Source: Linum tenue
Lineage: Eukaryota; Streptophyta; Magnoliopsida; Malpighiales; Linaceae
Assembly (NCBI GenBank): GCA_946122785.1
Contig: CAMGYJ010000004.1
Location: forward strand, 18,188,150-18,252,149
DNA: 64,000 nt
Direction of reading: 5' to 3'
The position numbers were made by a program, and so were the translations under genes. The notes beneath the pieces are model-generated. The model had not been told where the DNA came from and made no database searches. It saw only the letters and a program-made list of their open reading frames with translations. The stretch's first letter is position 1. The number at the start of each line of letters is the position of its first letter. Below, in pieces: positions 22,595-32,470 of the stretch.

Positions 22595-23935
22595 TGTAGG
22601 TACAAATTAGAGTTGTACCATATCGTATAGGGACAAGTTTCAGCTGTACCATTGAAGAATTTGTTTCACAAAGTGTAGGTACAACTTAAAGTTGTACCAT
22701 TAGTATAGGTACAATTTTGAGTTGTACCATGAAGGGATTTATTAGAAAGTGTAGGTACAACTTAAAGTTGTACCATTAGTATAGGTACAATTTTGAGTTG
22801 TACCATGAAGGGATTTATTAGAAAGTGTAGGTACAACTTAAAATTGTACCATTAGTATAGGTACAATTTTTAGTTGTACCATAAGGGATTTGTTAGAAAG
22901 TGTAGGTACAACTTAAAGTTGTACCATGGTATAGGTACAATTTTGGGTTGTACGATAGAAGGATTTTTAGAAAGTGTAGGTACAACTTAAAGTTGTACCA
23001 TGGTATAGGTACAAGTTTGGGTTGTACCATAGAAGAATTTTGAAAAAGTGTAGGTACAACTTAAGGTTGTACCATTAGTATAGGTACAATTTTTAGTTGT
23101 ACCATAAAGGGATTTGTTAGAAAGTGTAGGTACAACTTAAGGTTGTACCATTCGTATAGGTACAATTTTTAGTTGTACCTTAAAGGGATTTGTTAGAAAG
23201 TGTAGGTACAACATAAAGTTGTACCATGGTATAGGTACAAGTTTGGGTTGTACCATAGAAGGATTTTGAAAAAGTGTAGGTACAACTAAAAGTTGTACCA
23301 TTAGTATAGGTACAATTTTGAGTTGTACCATAAAGAAATTTATTAGAAAGTGTAGGTACAACTTAAAGTTGTACCATTAGTATAGCTACAATTTTGAGTT
23401 GTACCATAGAGGGATTTGTTAGAAAGTGTAGGTACAACTTAAAGTTGTACCATGGTATAGGTACAAGTTTGGGTTGTACCATAAAAGAATTTTGAGAAAG
23501 TGTAGGTACAACTTAAGGTTGTACTATTAGTATAGGTACAATTTTTAGTTGTACCATAAAGAGATTTGTTAGAAAGTGTAGGTACAACTTAAAGTTGTAC
23601 CATGGTATAGGTACAAGTTTGGGTTTTACCATAGAAGGATTTTTAGAAAGTGTAGGTACAACTTAAAGTTGTACCATGGTATAGGTACAAGTTTGGGTTG
23701 TACCATAGAAGGATTTTGAGAAAGTGTAGGTACAACTAAAAGTTGTACCATTAGTATAGGTACAATTTTGAGTTGTACCATAGAGGGATTTGTTAGAAAG
23801 TGTAGGTACAACATTAAGTTGTACCATAGTGTATAGGTACAATTTTGAATTGTACCATAGAAGATTTTTAGGAAAGTGTAGGTACAACTTTAAGTTTAGT
23901 GTAAAGGTACAACTCTAGAAAGTGTAGGTACATCT
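22595..23935. repeat. minisatellite of about 61-bp units, each with two hairpins
   Basis: Roughly twenty tandem units alternate two palindromic words: TACAACTTAAAGTTGTA in the first half, and 'ggtacaattttgagttgtacc'-like in the second, separated by 'atagaagggatttgttagaaagtgta'. Units differ by single bases and by small insertions such as 'tta' before 'gtatagg'. Each unit can fold into two short stems. The array lies just inside the left MULE end. Minus-strand Pro/Tyr/Leu-rich frames across it are a by-product of the repeat. Confidence 0.9.
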
Positions 23936-23939
23936 TAAT

Positions 23940-24200
23940 TCCACGGCTGTTATTTTGACAAAATGAGCTGTGAGAACATTTGAGTGGCAGCTGTGTGTTT
24001 CAATTGAATGTGAGATTTTGACGGGCGTGACAATGTCAAGTAGTAGCCGTGAAATTTCCTGGGATAGTGAGAACTGCTCTTTGCATCTCACGGGACATCT
24101 CACGGTCGTGATATTTGCCTGAGGAATGAAGCACTGCTTTTTACATCTCACTTGAGTATTTTACGGTAGTGAGATTACCAGTATAAGGTGTCAGATTTCT
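23940..24200. repeat. cluster of TCTCACGG / CCGTGA motifs, copy 1
   Basis: Short inverted words around CACGG(C/T)CGTGA recur several times (for example 24,100-24,112 'tcacggtcgtgat'), interleaved with 'gcactgctttttacatctcac'. Related clusters are at 27,650-27,850 and 32,285-32,470 in the same MULE. Confidence 0.6.
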
Positions 24201-24204
24201 AGTA

Positions 24205-24370
24205 GGAGACTTTCACCTGTGGAACTATCTCGTGTACTTATTATAATGTTGTTTCAAACAAAATGGACTTTTTTCCAGAACTCCAAACTTATGAAAAAGA
24301 TGATTCATAATGTTCTCTAAAGCTTGACACGAGCATTACATAGATCCATTCACAATGTTCTCTAGTAACT
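24205..24370. repeat. direct repeat A, copy 1 (3' flank of the ATHILA-like gene)
   Basis: The sequence 'gtacttattataatg ... aacttatgaaaaagatgattc ... gacacgagcattacatagatc' is closely repeated at 27,855-28,010. Both copies lie just downstream (minus strand) of a gene and next to a CACGGCCGTGA cluster. Confidence 0.75.
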
Positions 24371-24600
24371 GTACATCATATCAGATGAGATACCCTGTTA
24401 ACAAAAAGTAAAAAGCAGTCAAAGCATTACATTTGTCTTATAAAACAAGCATCCATAACACGATTAAATTTGTCTAATTAATGCTTAAGTTTAGATGCAT
24501 GTAGCCCACACTGGTGCATCATCATATTCTAATTGGAAAATATACAAGCACAAACGCAAACACACATAGCTAAGTACTAAGGACTTTGGTTGGCTCATCT

Positions 24601-26937
24601 TCACTGCCCATCTTTCTCGTTAGTGTTCTCGTCCTCGTCTTTGTTTTCCTGGATTTGCTCATCTTCATTGTCCTCGCTAGAGTCACTGCCCTCTTCCTCA
24701 TTGGTCTCTTTGTCCTCTTGATTTTTTTCCTTGTTTTGTTCAACGTCGTTGCCCTCGTCGTCCTCTTCACTGCCGTCTTCCTCATTGGTCCCTTTGACCT
24801 CTTGATTTTTTTCCTTGTTTTGGTCATCGCCATTGCCCTCGTCGTCCTCTTCACTGCTGTCTTCCTCATCGGTCCCTTTGACCTCTTGATTTTTTTCCTT
24901 GTTTTGGTCATCGCCATTGCCCTCGTCGTCCTCTTCACTGCTGTCTTCCTCATCGGTCCCTTTGTCCTCTTGATTTTTTTCCTTGTTTTGGTCATCGCCA
25001 TTGCCCTCGTCGTCCTCTTCACTGCCCTCTTCCTCATTGGTGTCATTGTCCTCTTCACTGCTTTCCTTGTTTTGTTCCTCTCCTTTGTCCTCTTGATTTT
25101 TTTCCTTGTTTTGGTCATCGCCATTGCCCTCGTCGTCCTCTTCACTGCTGTCTTCCTCATCGGTCCCTTTGTCCTCTTGATTTTTTCCTTGTTTTGGTCA
25201 TCGCCATTGCCCTCGTCGTCCTCTTCACTGCCCTCTTCCTCATTGGTGTCATTGTCCTCTTCACTGCTTTCCTTGTTTTGTTCCTCTCCTTTGTCCTCTT
25301 GATTTTTTTCCTTGTTTTGCTCATCGTCATTACCCTCGTCATCCTCTTCACTTCCCTCTTCTTTGCTTTCCTCGGTTGGCCTAGGAGATAGTTCCCAAGG
25401 TCTTGAGAATTGTTTGTAGTCAATCCTCAAGGACCTCATGATCTGATGGTTGCATTCGATGATGTAGCGTCGAGCTTCCTTCTCTCGATCGAGGCGGGAG
25501 AGAATGAGTGCATTTTGCTCCAGAATTTGGGCATTCTGCCGACCCAATGCCTCAAAATGGGATATGTAGCTGTCGGTGGATGGTCCGGCTTGAGTCGTAG
25601 TTTGGTGATGTTGTGCAGGTTGTTCCGGAGTCTCCTCGACCATTTGCTGAACAACATGCTCCGATGCGTTTGCCTCATCTGTTGCAAGAGGTGGAGCAGG
25701 ATGAGGGAGGCCAACAATGCCTACCACACCATTCTCCTTAACCACCAAACACAGACATGATCAATATCAGAAGCATTAGTTACATTTGCTCAATGTTCAA
25801 AAGGAACTAGATTAGTAGGCAATCCAAAACTTGCACAAAATCAATCCTAGATTGTTTGAATCCCGACTAGTTATGTTTTAGCATTCACTGTGAAAAGGAA
25901 AGTGTTGGTTGGAACATTTACCTTTGACAACAAATTTAGATCCGCAAGGTTTTTTTGGGAGATTGGTTGATTGGACTGGGCAATGGTGCAATGAGAACCC
26001 ACCGGATCAATGCCAAAATGCCGAGCTAGCCTTGTGATGTAGGCACCTCCATGGATGGTCATGATTTGTTTGTTGGAGGTCATCTTCTGTAGGGTTTTCA
26101 ATATGACTAAACCAAGATGAATTGGGGGATCTTTTACCATAGAGAGGAAAAAGTTCAAATCCCGCTTGGTCACACTCCCCGGGCTCCCCTCCCTAGCTGC
26201 CACAGAATGAGCGATAATGTTGTGGATGATACGCCACGGGGGAAGAAGATCATTCCCTTTATAGTGGGCAGGGTCAGACTTTGCCACATGGTTTTGTTTT
26301 ACCGTTGTCCACATAGCATTGACCGATGGTGCTCTTGAATGATATATGTGCTCTGAAATAAAACCATGTCCATCTGTGGTGAGAAATCCTGGTGGGTATA
26401 TCTGGAGTGCCTCTGTGAATCAGTGATGCTCATATTTCTCGCCTGTCCTCCAAGGCGAAAAGTTATATTGTCTTCGGGCTTGTCGAGGTTAAACTCAGAC
26501 ATTCTCTTGATGGAGAGAGTATTGAGGAACTCAATGGTAAGCTCTCGGTAGATGACCTCATTGATAGAGAGAACCTCACACCATGCCGGGAGACGGAGGC
26601 ATGTGCAAACGGGGTCCGCTGCTCCGAGGCGCTCTAGGAGATCCCAATCAAAGCATCTTTGCTGCCCAAATGGGAGGGGAAGGAAGCGCTCCAAAGCCCT
26701 CCTATGTTCGACGGGTAATTGGAGGAAGCCGTGAAGTCTCCCTCCTCCAAGTTGAGCCTCCGCTTGTGGTGGTGGTGGAGATGGTTGGCGTGCCCGTCCT
26801 TGGTTGTTTTTGCGTTGTCGTTTGGGGGGAGTGTCTCGGGTTTGGCGGCGACGACAAGAAGGAGCCTTCCTTTTAGCAGGTGAGGCTGATGGTTGCCGGG
26901 TTTTTTGTTTAGCTTTCCCCATTCCTACAAAAACCAA
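24601..26937 (-). CDS. ATHILA ORF1-like protein with long acidic repeat tail (frameshifted)
   Basis: Exon 1 (ATG at 26,922 or 26,937, to 25,922) has a basic start (MGKAKQKTRQ), then FDWDLLERLGA, EVIYRELTIEFLNTL, ITFRLGGQARNMSI, and after a frame change near 26,345-26,400 the segment LLPPWRIIHNIIAHSVAARE and GGAYITRLARHFGI. This resembles the ORF1 domain of Athila-type retroelements, whose function is not established. A consensus intron (25,921-25,737) joins in phase to exon 2: a Gln/Glu-rich helix (GRQNAQILEQNALILSRLDR) and an acidic tail of 28-residue repeats (EEDDEGNGDDQNKEKNQEDK). A missing T in the T-run at 25,181-25,186 throws the tail into a basic frame. The acidic frame stops at 24,601-24,603, the shifted frame at 24,570. 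Its product is thus probably defective. Confidence 0.65.
24640..25375 (-). repeat. 84-bp coding tandem repeat (acidic 28-residue unit)
   Basis: Units anchored on 'ttgatttttttccttg' begin at about 24,719, 24,803, 24,887, 24,971, 25,094, 25,178 and 25,300. Spacing is 84 bases, or 123 where an extra 39-base segment is present, so nearly all spacings keep the frame. The unit at 25,178 has six Ts instead of seven, giving the frameshift in the gene. Confidence 0.9.
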
Positions 26938-27069
26938 CTAAGCACATTTAGTCTTTAGTGAATGAGAGGGAAAAGAATTATGCATAAGCATATGCAATTC
27001 ACAAATCAAGGAATCTAGTATGCTTTCCAGTTTTCAACAAAGATACTGGAAGATATAGACTTACAGACT
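26938..27069. other. upstream flank of the ATHILA-like gene
   Basis: Short AT-rich sequence between the ATHILA-like start and the fold-back. It may hold the promoter. Nothing specific was seen. Confidence 0.3.
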
Positions 27070-27415
27070 TCTCCCTTGACGTCTCTTTGAGTATTCCATC
27101 CTCGTCGATCTCCAAGGTATCCTCTACTATTGTAACTCCCCTTAGAGTTGGGGTGATACCGGACAGAACAAATTTTCCAAGCTAGATGCAATTCTTGGTC
27201 AGGGGTCTTTCACCCATTGCATCCCTCCCACTCAAAACTTCTCTCTATGTATTTCGATCTCTCTGTATTTCAATCTCTCTCTGTATTTCGATCTCCATCT
27301 CTTTGCTTCCTTCCTTGTCCAAGGATAGTATCCAGCTTGGAAAATTTGTTCTCCTTGCTTCCTTCCTTAGAGATCGACGAGGTGGTATACTCAATGTGAC
27401 GTCAAGGGTGAAGAT
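27070..27415. repeat. fold-back (inverted repeat) of about 345 bp
   Basis: The left arm 27,070-27,200 pairs with the right arm 27,320-27,415. The left arm read in reverse complement gives 'gagatcgacgagga' and 'gacgtcaaggg'; the right arm gives 'gagatcgacgaggt' and 'gacgtcaaggg'. 'aacaaattttccaagct' (27,168-27,184) matches the reverse complement of 27,337-27,353. The loop is pyrimidine-rich with repeated 'tctctctgtatttcgatctc'. Confidence 0.8.
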
Positions 27416-27429
27416 CCCAGGAGCATTCT

Positions 27430-27640
27430 AATCACGTCTACACCATCAATTGCTAGATCAAGAAGCATAAATATTGTAGCTAACCTAAATTCATGCTTTT
27501 ATGACATTACAGCCCGCAACTACCATTAGCCATATAAAGTGCCCATCAATTGAAGTTCATTTTAAATCAGGTTTGTAATAACAATAGCAGTGATGAACAA
27601 GAGCATCTGCCTCCATATAGATGTCCATCATTCATATCCA
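27430..27640. other. spacer, no gene seen
   Basis: AT-rich sequence between the fold-back and the second motif cluster; nothing recognised. Confidence 0.35.
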
Positions 27641-27644
27641 AAAA

Positions 27645-27850
27645 CACGGCTCGTCTCACGGCCGTGATACCGTCGAAGGCAATCCGTGAAAATCTCTGGG
27701 AAACTGAGAAGTGCATTTTTACATCCACGGTCTCTCTCACGGCCTATCTCACAGCCGTGATATTTCCAGAATTACAAATCCAAAAACACGCCTGCTTTCA
27801 CGGCCGTGGGATTTCCTGAATTGGCCGTGAGATTTCCAGAAATAGTCTGC
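27645..27850. repeat. cluster of CACGGCCGTGA motifs, copy 2
   Basis: The palindromic core CACGGCCGTG recurs at 27,658-27,668, 27,728-27,760 (variants) and 27,798-27,808, together with 'ggccgtgagatttcc'. It is related to 23,940-24,200 and 32,285-32,470. Confidence 0.7.
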
Positions 27851-27854
27851 ACAG

Positions 27855-28010
27855 ACATTTACCTGTAGAACTAACCCTTGTACTTATTATAATGGTGTAA
27901 GTAACATAATATACTGTTTTTGAAAACTACAAGCTTATGAAAAGATGAGTCATAATGTTCTTTGAAGCTAGACACGAGCATTACATAGATCCATTCAATG
28001 TCACTAGATA
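27855..28010. repeat. direct repeat A, copy 2 (3' flank of the transposase gene)
   Basis: It matches 24,205-24,370 in the order gtacttattataatg, aagcttatgaaaagatgag, cataatgttctttgaagct, gacacgagcattacatagat, with small insertions and deletions. Confidence 0.75.
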
Positions 28011-28077
28011 CTAACTTGCACAAAACAAACATTACAAGATGAAACATAATGTAGTTTGAAGTCGAACACCAGCATTA

Positions 28078-30198
28078 CAGGTTGTGCTTGGATCGTTTGG
28101 GAAGTAGAACAGATTCTTGAGTCTCCACATGAAAGCTGCTTTCACCTGCTCTTATGGACTCGAAGTTGTATTCTTGTTGCGTGAACTGACTATCACCTGC
28201 ACCTGCTTCAGCCATTCTTTTCAGCGGACAATTTCTGATTGTATGTTTAGGACGCCTACAATACTTGCACAACCGTGTTTTCACTTGAGGTTGCTTCACA
28301 TTCCCTTTACTTCGAACTGGATGGGGGTCCTTAATAAACTGAGAGGAGTTCACTCCAACATCCGTAGTAGCATTATTTTTTTTGTTGGTAGTTTCTTCAC
28401 TTATTGTCTTCACTCGCAATGTCAAGTCTTCAATCAACCCTTTGGCAGTATGAAATGCTTCATCCGAACTCACAGCATAATGGTACATTCTACTACATTG
28501 ACCAACCAAGAATCCAAACCTGTCCAAATAAACACGCACTTTTGTAGTTGGTTCCAAGCACAATAGAAGTAAACAAAGAACTAAATGAACACCTTAAATT
28601 TAAAATACCTGCTAATATTTTGCTGGGTAGGAAAGCTTCCCATACTCGAGGGATCGAACTCTTTTGCATCTTTAGTCCAACGCTTCAAAATGAGTAACTT
28701 TGGAATTTGTATTTGATTTTCTGCTTTCAATATACAGAATATATGCCGACATGGAATTCCGAAGAACTCAAAGATGCCACAAGAACAATGCACATCATGT
28801 CCACTCGTGTAAAAGACCACGGTGCACTTTGAGTCAGGGTATTTGAATCGTGACAATGTGTAAATTGTTTTATTGGTCAACACACACTTGTCTGTAATAT
28901 AGTAATGAACTTCTCTCGCTATTTCTGCTCGAACGCTCCTGAACACATTTCTTGTATATACTATAGAGGCATGTCTTTCAATTTCATGTAAATGTGTCAT
29001 CAAAACAACATCAGTGTGTATTGTCTTAAACTGGTCATGTAACTCAGTTTGTCTCCTATACAAAAGTGCCATGTCAAACTGCTTGACAAACTCAAACAAC
29101 TTCATCTTACTTTGCAAGAATTTGTCTAGATAAGAGTTCATGCTTTCACAACGTTGTGACGTAGTCATCCCAGCAAAGAAAATACCTATCAAGTAAGTTG
29201 TGGCCCATAGAGCTCGTCGCCTATACATCTTCTTCATCCACGCATTGTGCTCCAGGTCATACTTGGACAAAATTTCCTTCCATGTAGCTTCAAATTGTGG
29301 AATAGAACTGCAGTTTAGCATGCATCGTTTGAAATCCTCCCGGAAGCCTTCCGCATGGCCACGCGCTTCTGCATTATTGCCCAAGTGCCAAGAACATAAC
29401 CGATGTCGGGATCCAGGGAGAACCGACTTGATAGCTTTCCTCATTGAAGAACAACCATCTGTTATAACTGCGGTTGGCTTCTTACCACCCATGCAATGTA
29501 AAAAAGCATTTAGAATCCATACGTAGTTCTCCGCCGTTTCATCCGCAAGTAAAGCACATGCAAAAACAGTGCTTGCATTGTGATTATTCACACCAATGAA
29601 TAGAAGAAATGGAAGATTATATGCATTAGTCTTGTACGTCGAGTCAAAAACAAGAACATCTCCAAAGAGACTATAATCCAATTGTGAAGTAGAGTCATCC
29701 CATAACATATTGCCTAGTTCACCACCGTCACTTACTGTATATATACAATAAAAACGAGGATCGGTAGTTGCCCGTGCTTGTAAGTAGGCAAGTGCAGCTT
29801 CACTGTCACTATCCAAGATCTCCGACCTCCGATCCGCACTAACAAAATTGTAGACATCGGTCTTAGTGAAACCCAAGTTCTGAAAGCTTCCCGCACAATT
29901 CACTAGATAATCCATGATTTGATTGGTGCGAATACCAGCAGCCCTAAGTGATCGAATCTGAGCCTTACTTGCGTCATCTACCTTGCGATGAGAACTCAAA
30001 AACTGCACTTCATGTGCTCCAGCTAAGGGATGAAAATGTGTTGGTACAAACTGCTTCACCTTGAATCGGTTAGTTGCCTCAACAAAACTGACTTTGAAAG
30101 CAGCCAGACAATGGAGCCTTGTTACAGGCCTAGGTTCACGCTTTCTGTTCTCCTTGTCATTGCGGACAATGGAGCTTGTAATGATTTCGGGAGGTACC
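28078..30198 (-). CDS. FAR1/FRS-type MULE transposase
   Basis: This is the most intact gene of the window. The N-terminus has FAR1-like residues (REPRPVTRLHCLAAF, KVKQFVPTHFHPL) for DNA binding. Next are AGIRTNQIMDYLV and the MULE catalytic blocks: VFDSTYKTNAY (first Asp), NNHNASTVFACALL, VITDGCSSMRKAI (second Asp), HRLCSWHL and GMTTSQRCESMNSYLDKF. A SWIM zinc finger CSCGIFEFFGIPCRH follows. An intron (about 28,607-28,521) leads to the last exon with a zinc knuckle CKYCRRPKHTIRNC. The enzyme would cut and join the element's own ends. The frame is open from about 30,170 to the intron; the exact start is unclear because the upstream Ulp1-like exon ends at 30,198 in an overlapping frame. It resembles the decayed gene at 3,758-5,628. 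Confidence 0.85.
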
Positions 30199-32047
30199 TT
30201 TCGGGAAGCTCACTACTAAAAGCAAATTGAATCATCTTTACTGCCTCCAGAGTCAATGGTGTCTGAACAACAAAGGGAGGAGCACGGTACAAAGGTTGTG
30301 CTTTCTTAGCTCTGGGATTTGCCCGTTCGAATGGAGAGACCACATACAAACTAGGCTTCAATTTAGACACACTACGTAGTCCACCTCCCTTTCGCCCCTT
30401 TCTTGTTCAAAAACATAAAAACAAAACCAGTTCATTAGTAACCACACCATAAGAACCAATAATTAGAAAACTTAATCAAGTGAAATACCTTCACAGCCTT
30501 GGAACAACCATCATTAGCAGCAACACTTTCATCACTCAACAATATGAATTTCTCAACTTTAGACGCTTTAGGCTGCTTGCAAGGAGACTTTTTCACAACT
30601 TTCACAGAAGGAGATTCAGAACATCTGTCATCTCCAATTTCCCCCTCAGCTTCTCTCGAATTCTCAACTTTGGCAGTCTTGACACATTCCGAGGTAGGAG
30701 AAATGGGTTCCCTTGGGTTTTCAACCTCACCCTTCTGATCGTTCTTTTTCAACTCAGCTGTAGGAGAAATGGGTTCCCTAGGCTGCTCCCTTGACAACGG
30801 ATCACCTACAGTTGCTTTCACTGCCTCTATAAGGGACTTCACTGCAGTAGCGATTTCGTCTCTAAAAGCCCGAAATTCGTTCTCCATTTTCACAACCCGG
30901 CTCATTAGCTCATTATCTCTAGAAGCAGCATCACCCATTGCCACTCTAAATTCTTGACCAAAGTTGTCAATTCTACCTCCATGGTACTAAACCGAGCATC
31001 AATACGCTCATAGAGAAGCAGCTCATCCCCGTCAGGTTTGTGCCGTTTCCCGTCTCTTTTTCCCTGTTTCCTTGGAGGTGATTTCAAACCGGCATCCTTA
31101 GCTGATCTTTTCCCCAAACTGCTGGAAACCTATAAATTAATTAAAAAGGGAACCAAATGTACCATTAGCATGCTCCAACTTGTCAAAAGAATCAAATATA
31201 CTATCATCTTACCACTTTTGTTAACAATAACTCCACGTCTCCGCTCCCCCAACTCATCAAATCCAAACTCCCATCAATGGTTTGGAAAATACCATTTGCA
31301 TGCTCCAAGAATATTAAGTATTAACTACAAAAAAAATACTATAATCAACATGATGATTAATCATTACAAATATGTAGAAAGTCGGGATTAGCAATTATTT
31401 ACCTCCAAAAACAGCAAGCAACCCGGTATATACTCTCTCCTATAAACATTATGGTCGCAGATGCATTTGACCAATTCATTGAAGCAAAAGGATGCCCAAT
31501 TCCTCTTCGGAATGTCTGCAACATCGGTGACAGCGTATACCGAAGACAAGGAAATGTCATCTCTTCTAGTTGGTACTAATAGCACCCCCATTACGTACAA
31601 AATAAACATTTGAAGAAATAGATCGTCGCTATCTTTCATCTTCGACAACGCCTTCTGCATTAAGCTTGTGGAAATCGCCTTTCGGCCACAATCACGTGTC
31701 GAAAACACTCTAAATGGTTCCAGTTCCTCTGATCTTCCCTCCACTTCTTCACCATTCAAGATGATATCAGTACCTCCCTCAGGCACGCCCATAATTCGCT
31801 CGAAATCTTTGGCCGAAATATGCACTTCCAACCCATACGCCTTAATTGTGCTTTCTTCCAGATTAAAGCTCTTCACAAGTTTCTCCAACAACTCACGTTG
31901 TAGCTTTCTTGCTTTGACTTCAAGAATACGACCAAAGCCACATCTCTTAATGGCCTCTGATTGACAAGCCTCTAAATTTGAGACTAGTGAGAATACTTTC
32001 CTAGGAGAACATCGCGTGCTGAAAATTTGATGCCTCTTCGTCTTCAT
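30198..32047 (-). pseudogene. Ulp1-like gene of the MULE, N-terminal half only
   Basis: Exon 1 (ATG 32,047 to about 31,403) encodes the N-terminal domain common in plant MULE-borne Ulp1-like proteins: CGFGRILEVKARKLQRELL, ISAKDFERIMGVPEGG, LFLQMFILYVMGVLLVP and IPKRNWASFCFNELV. The next exon starts at about 31,131 with a basic region (PPRKQGKRDGKRHKPD). After a frame change near 30,975 comes a coiled-coil region (VVKMENEFRAFRDEI) and a Ser/Glu/Lys-rich part with a doubled PREPISPT. The third exon (about 30,405-30,198: PSLYVVSPFERAN, LTLEAVKMIQFAF) ends at a donor (gaaag|gtac) at the same place where the homologous gene at 11.6 kb splices. The protease exons that should follow are absent; the transposase begins instead. 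Confidence 0.7.
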
Positions 32048-32280
32048 TATAGAACAATTTTAGCAAACTGCAAAATTAAAACAACAGAAAAATTATAAGC
32101 ATGCCTTGAAACACGAATTATAAGCATGCCGAAGAGTACAAACAAAATACAAGTTCTAACTACCAGAAGAACTAAAAACCCCCTACATCAACACCTGAGT
32201 ACACTAATTAACCATGAAATCCGCCATTGGCATATATAAATTTCACCCAAAACACCCCGCTTTCATTACATTTCACCCAA
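32048..32280. other. upstream flank of the Ulp1-like gene in the MULE
   Basis: AT-rich sequence with a small direct repeat ('acgaattataagcatgcc' twice near 32,090-32,130). It is likely promoter and leader DNA. No coding signal. Confidence 0.35.
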
Positions 32281-32284
32281 AATG

Positions 32285-32470
32285 CAAATTCTCACGGTCG
32301 TGACATGACCCGTGACAAGCAAAGAGTAGTTTTCATATCTCCAGACAATCTCACGGCTTTGGCTTCATAAATCACGGCCGTTAAAATAAGCCGTGAAACT
32401 CCAAAACACCCAGATTTCAATAAACATTCTCACGGCTAATTCTGGAAATTTCACAGCCGTAACATCTTCT
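32285..32470. repeat. cluster of CACGG/CCGTGA motifs, copy 3
   Basis: It includes 'tctcacggtcgtgacatgacccgtgac', 'atcacggccgttaaaataagccgtgaaa' and 'ttctcacggctaattctgg'. It is related to the clusters at 23,940 and 27,650. Confidence 0.6.

Noticed and set aside
23137..23887. Minus-strand frames rich in Pro, Tyr and Leu
   Set aside because: They arise from the minisatellite period and have no start, domain or conservation.
22595..23935. Regular repeats suggesting a CRISPR array
   Set aside because: The organism is a plant, and the units are contiguous palindromic minisatellite repeats without unique spacers or cas genes.
24586..25302. Long plus-strand frame rich in Leu, Val and Phe that looks like a membrane protein
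   Set aside because: It is the antisense shadow of the acidic repeat gene; the hydrophobicity comes from reading GAG/GAT-rich repeats on the other strand.
28078..30198. A domesticated FAR1/FHY3 host transcription factor instead of a transposase
   Set aside because: It lies inside a mobile element with inverted ends and a target duplication and keeps the catalytic blocks, so the transposase reading is simpler. Domestication elsewhere cannot be excluded.
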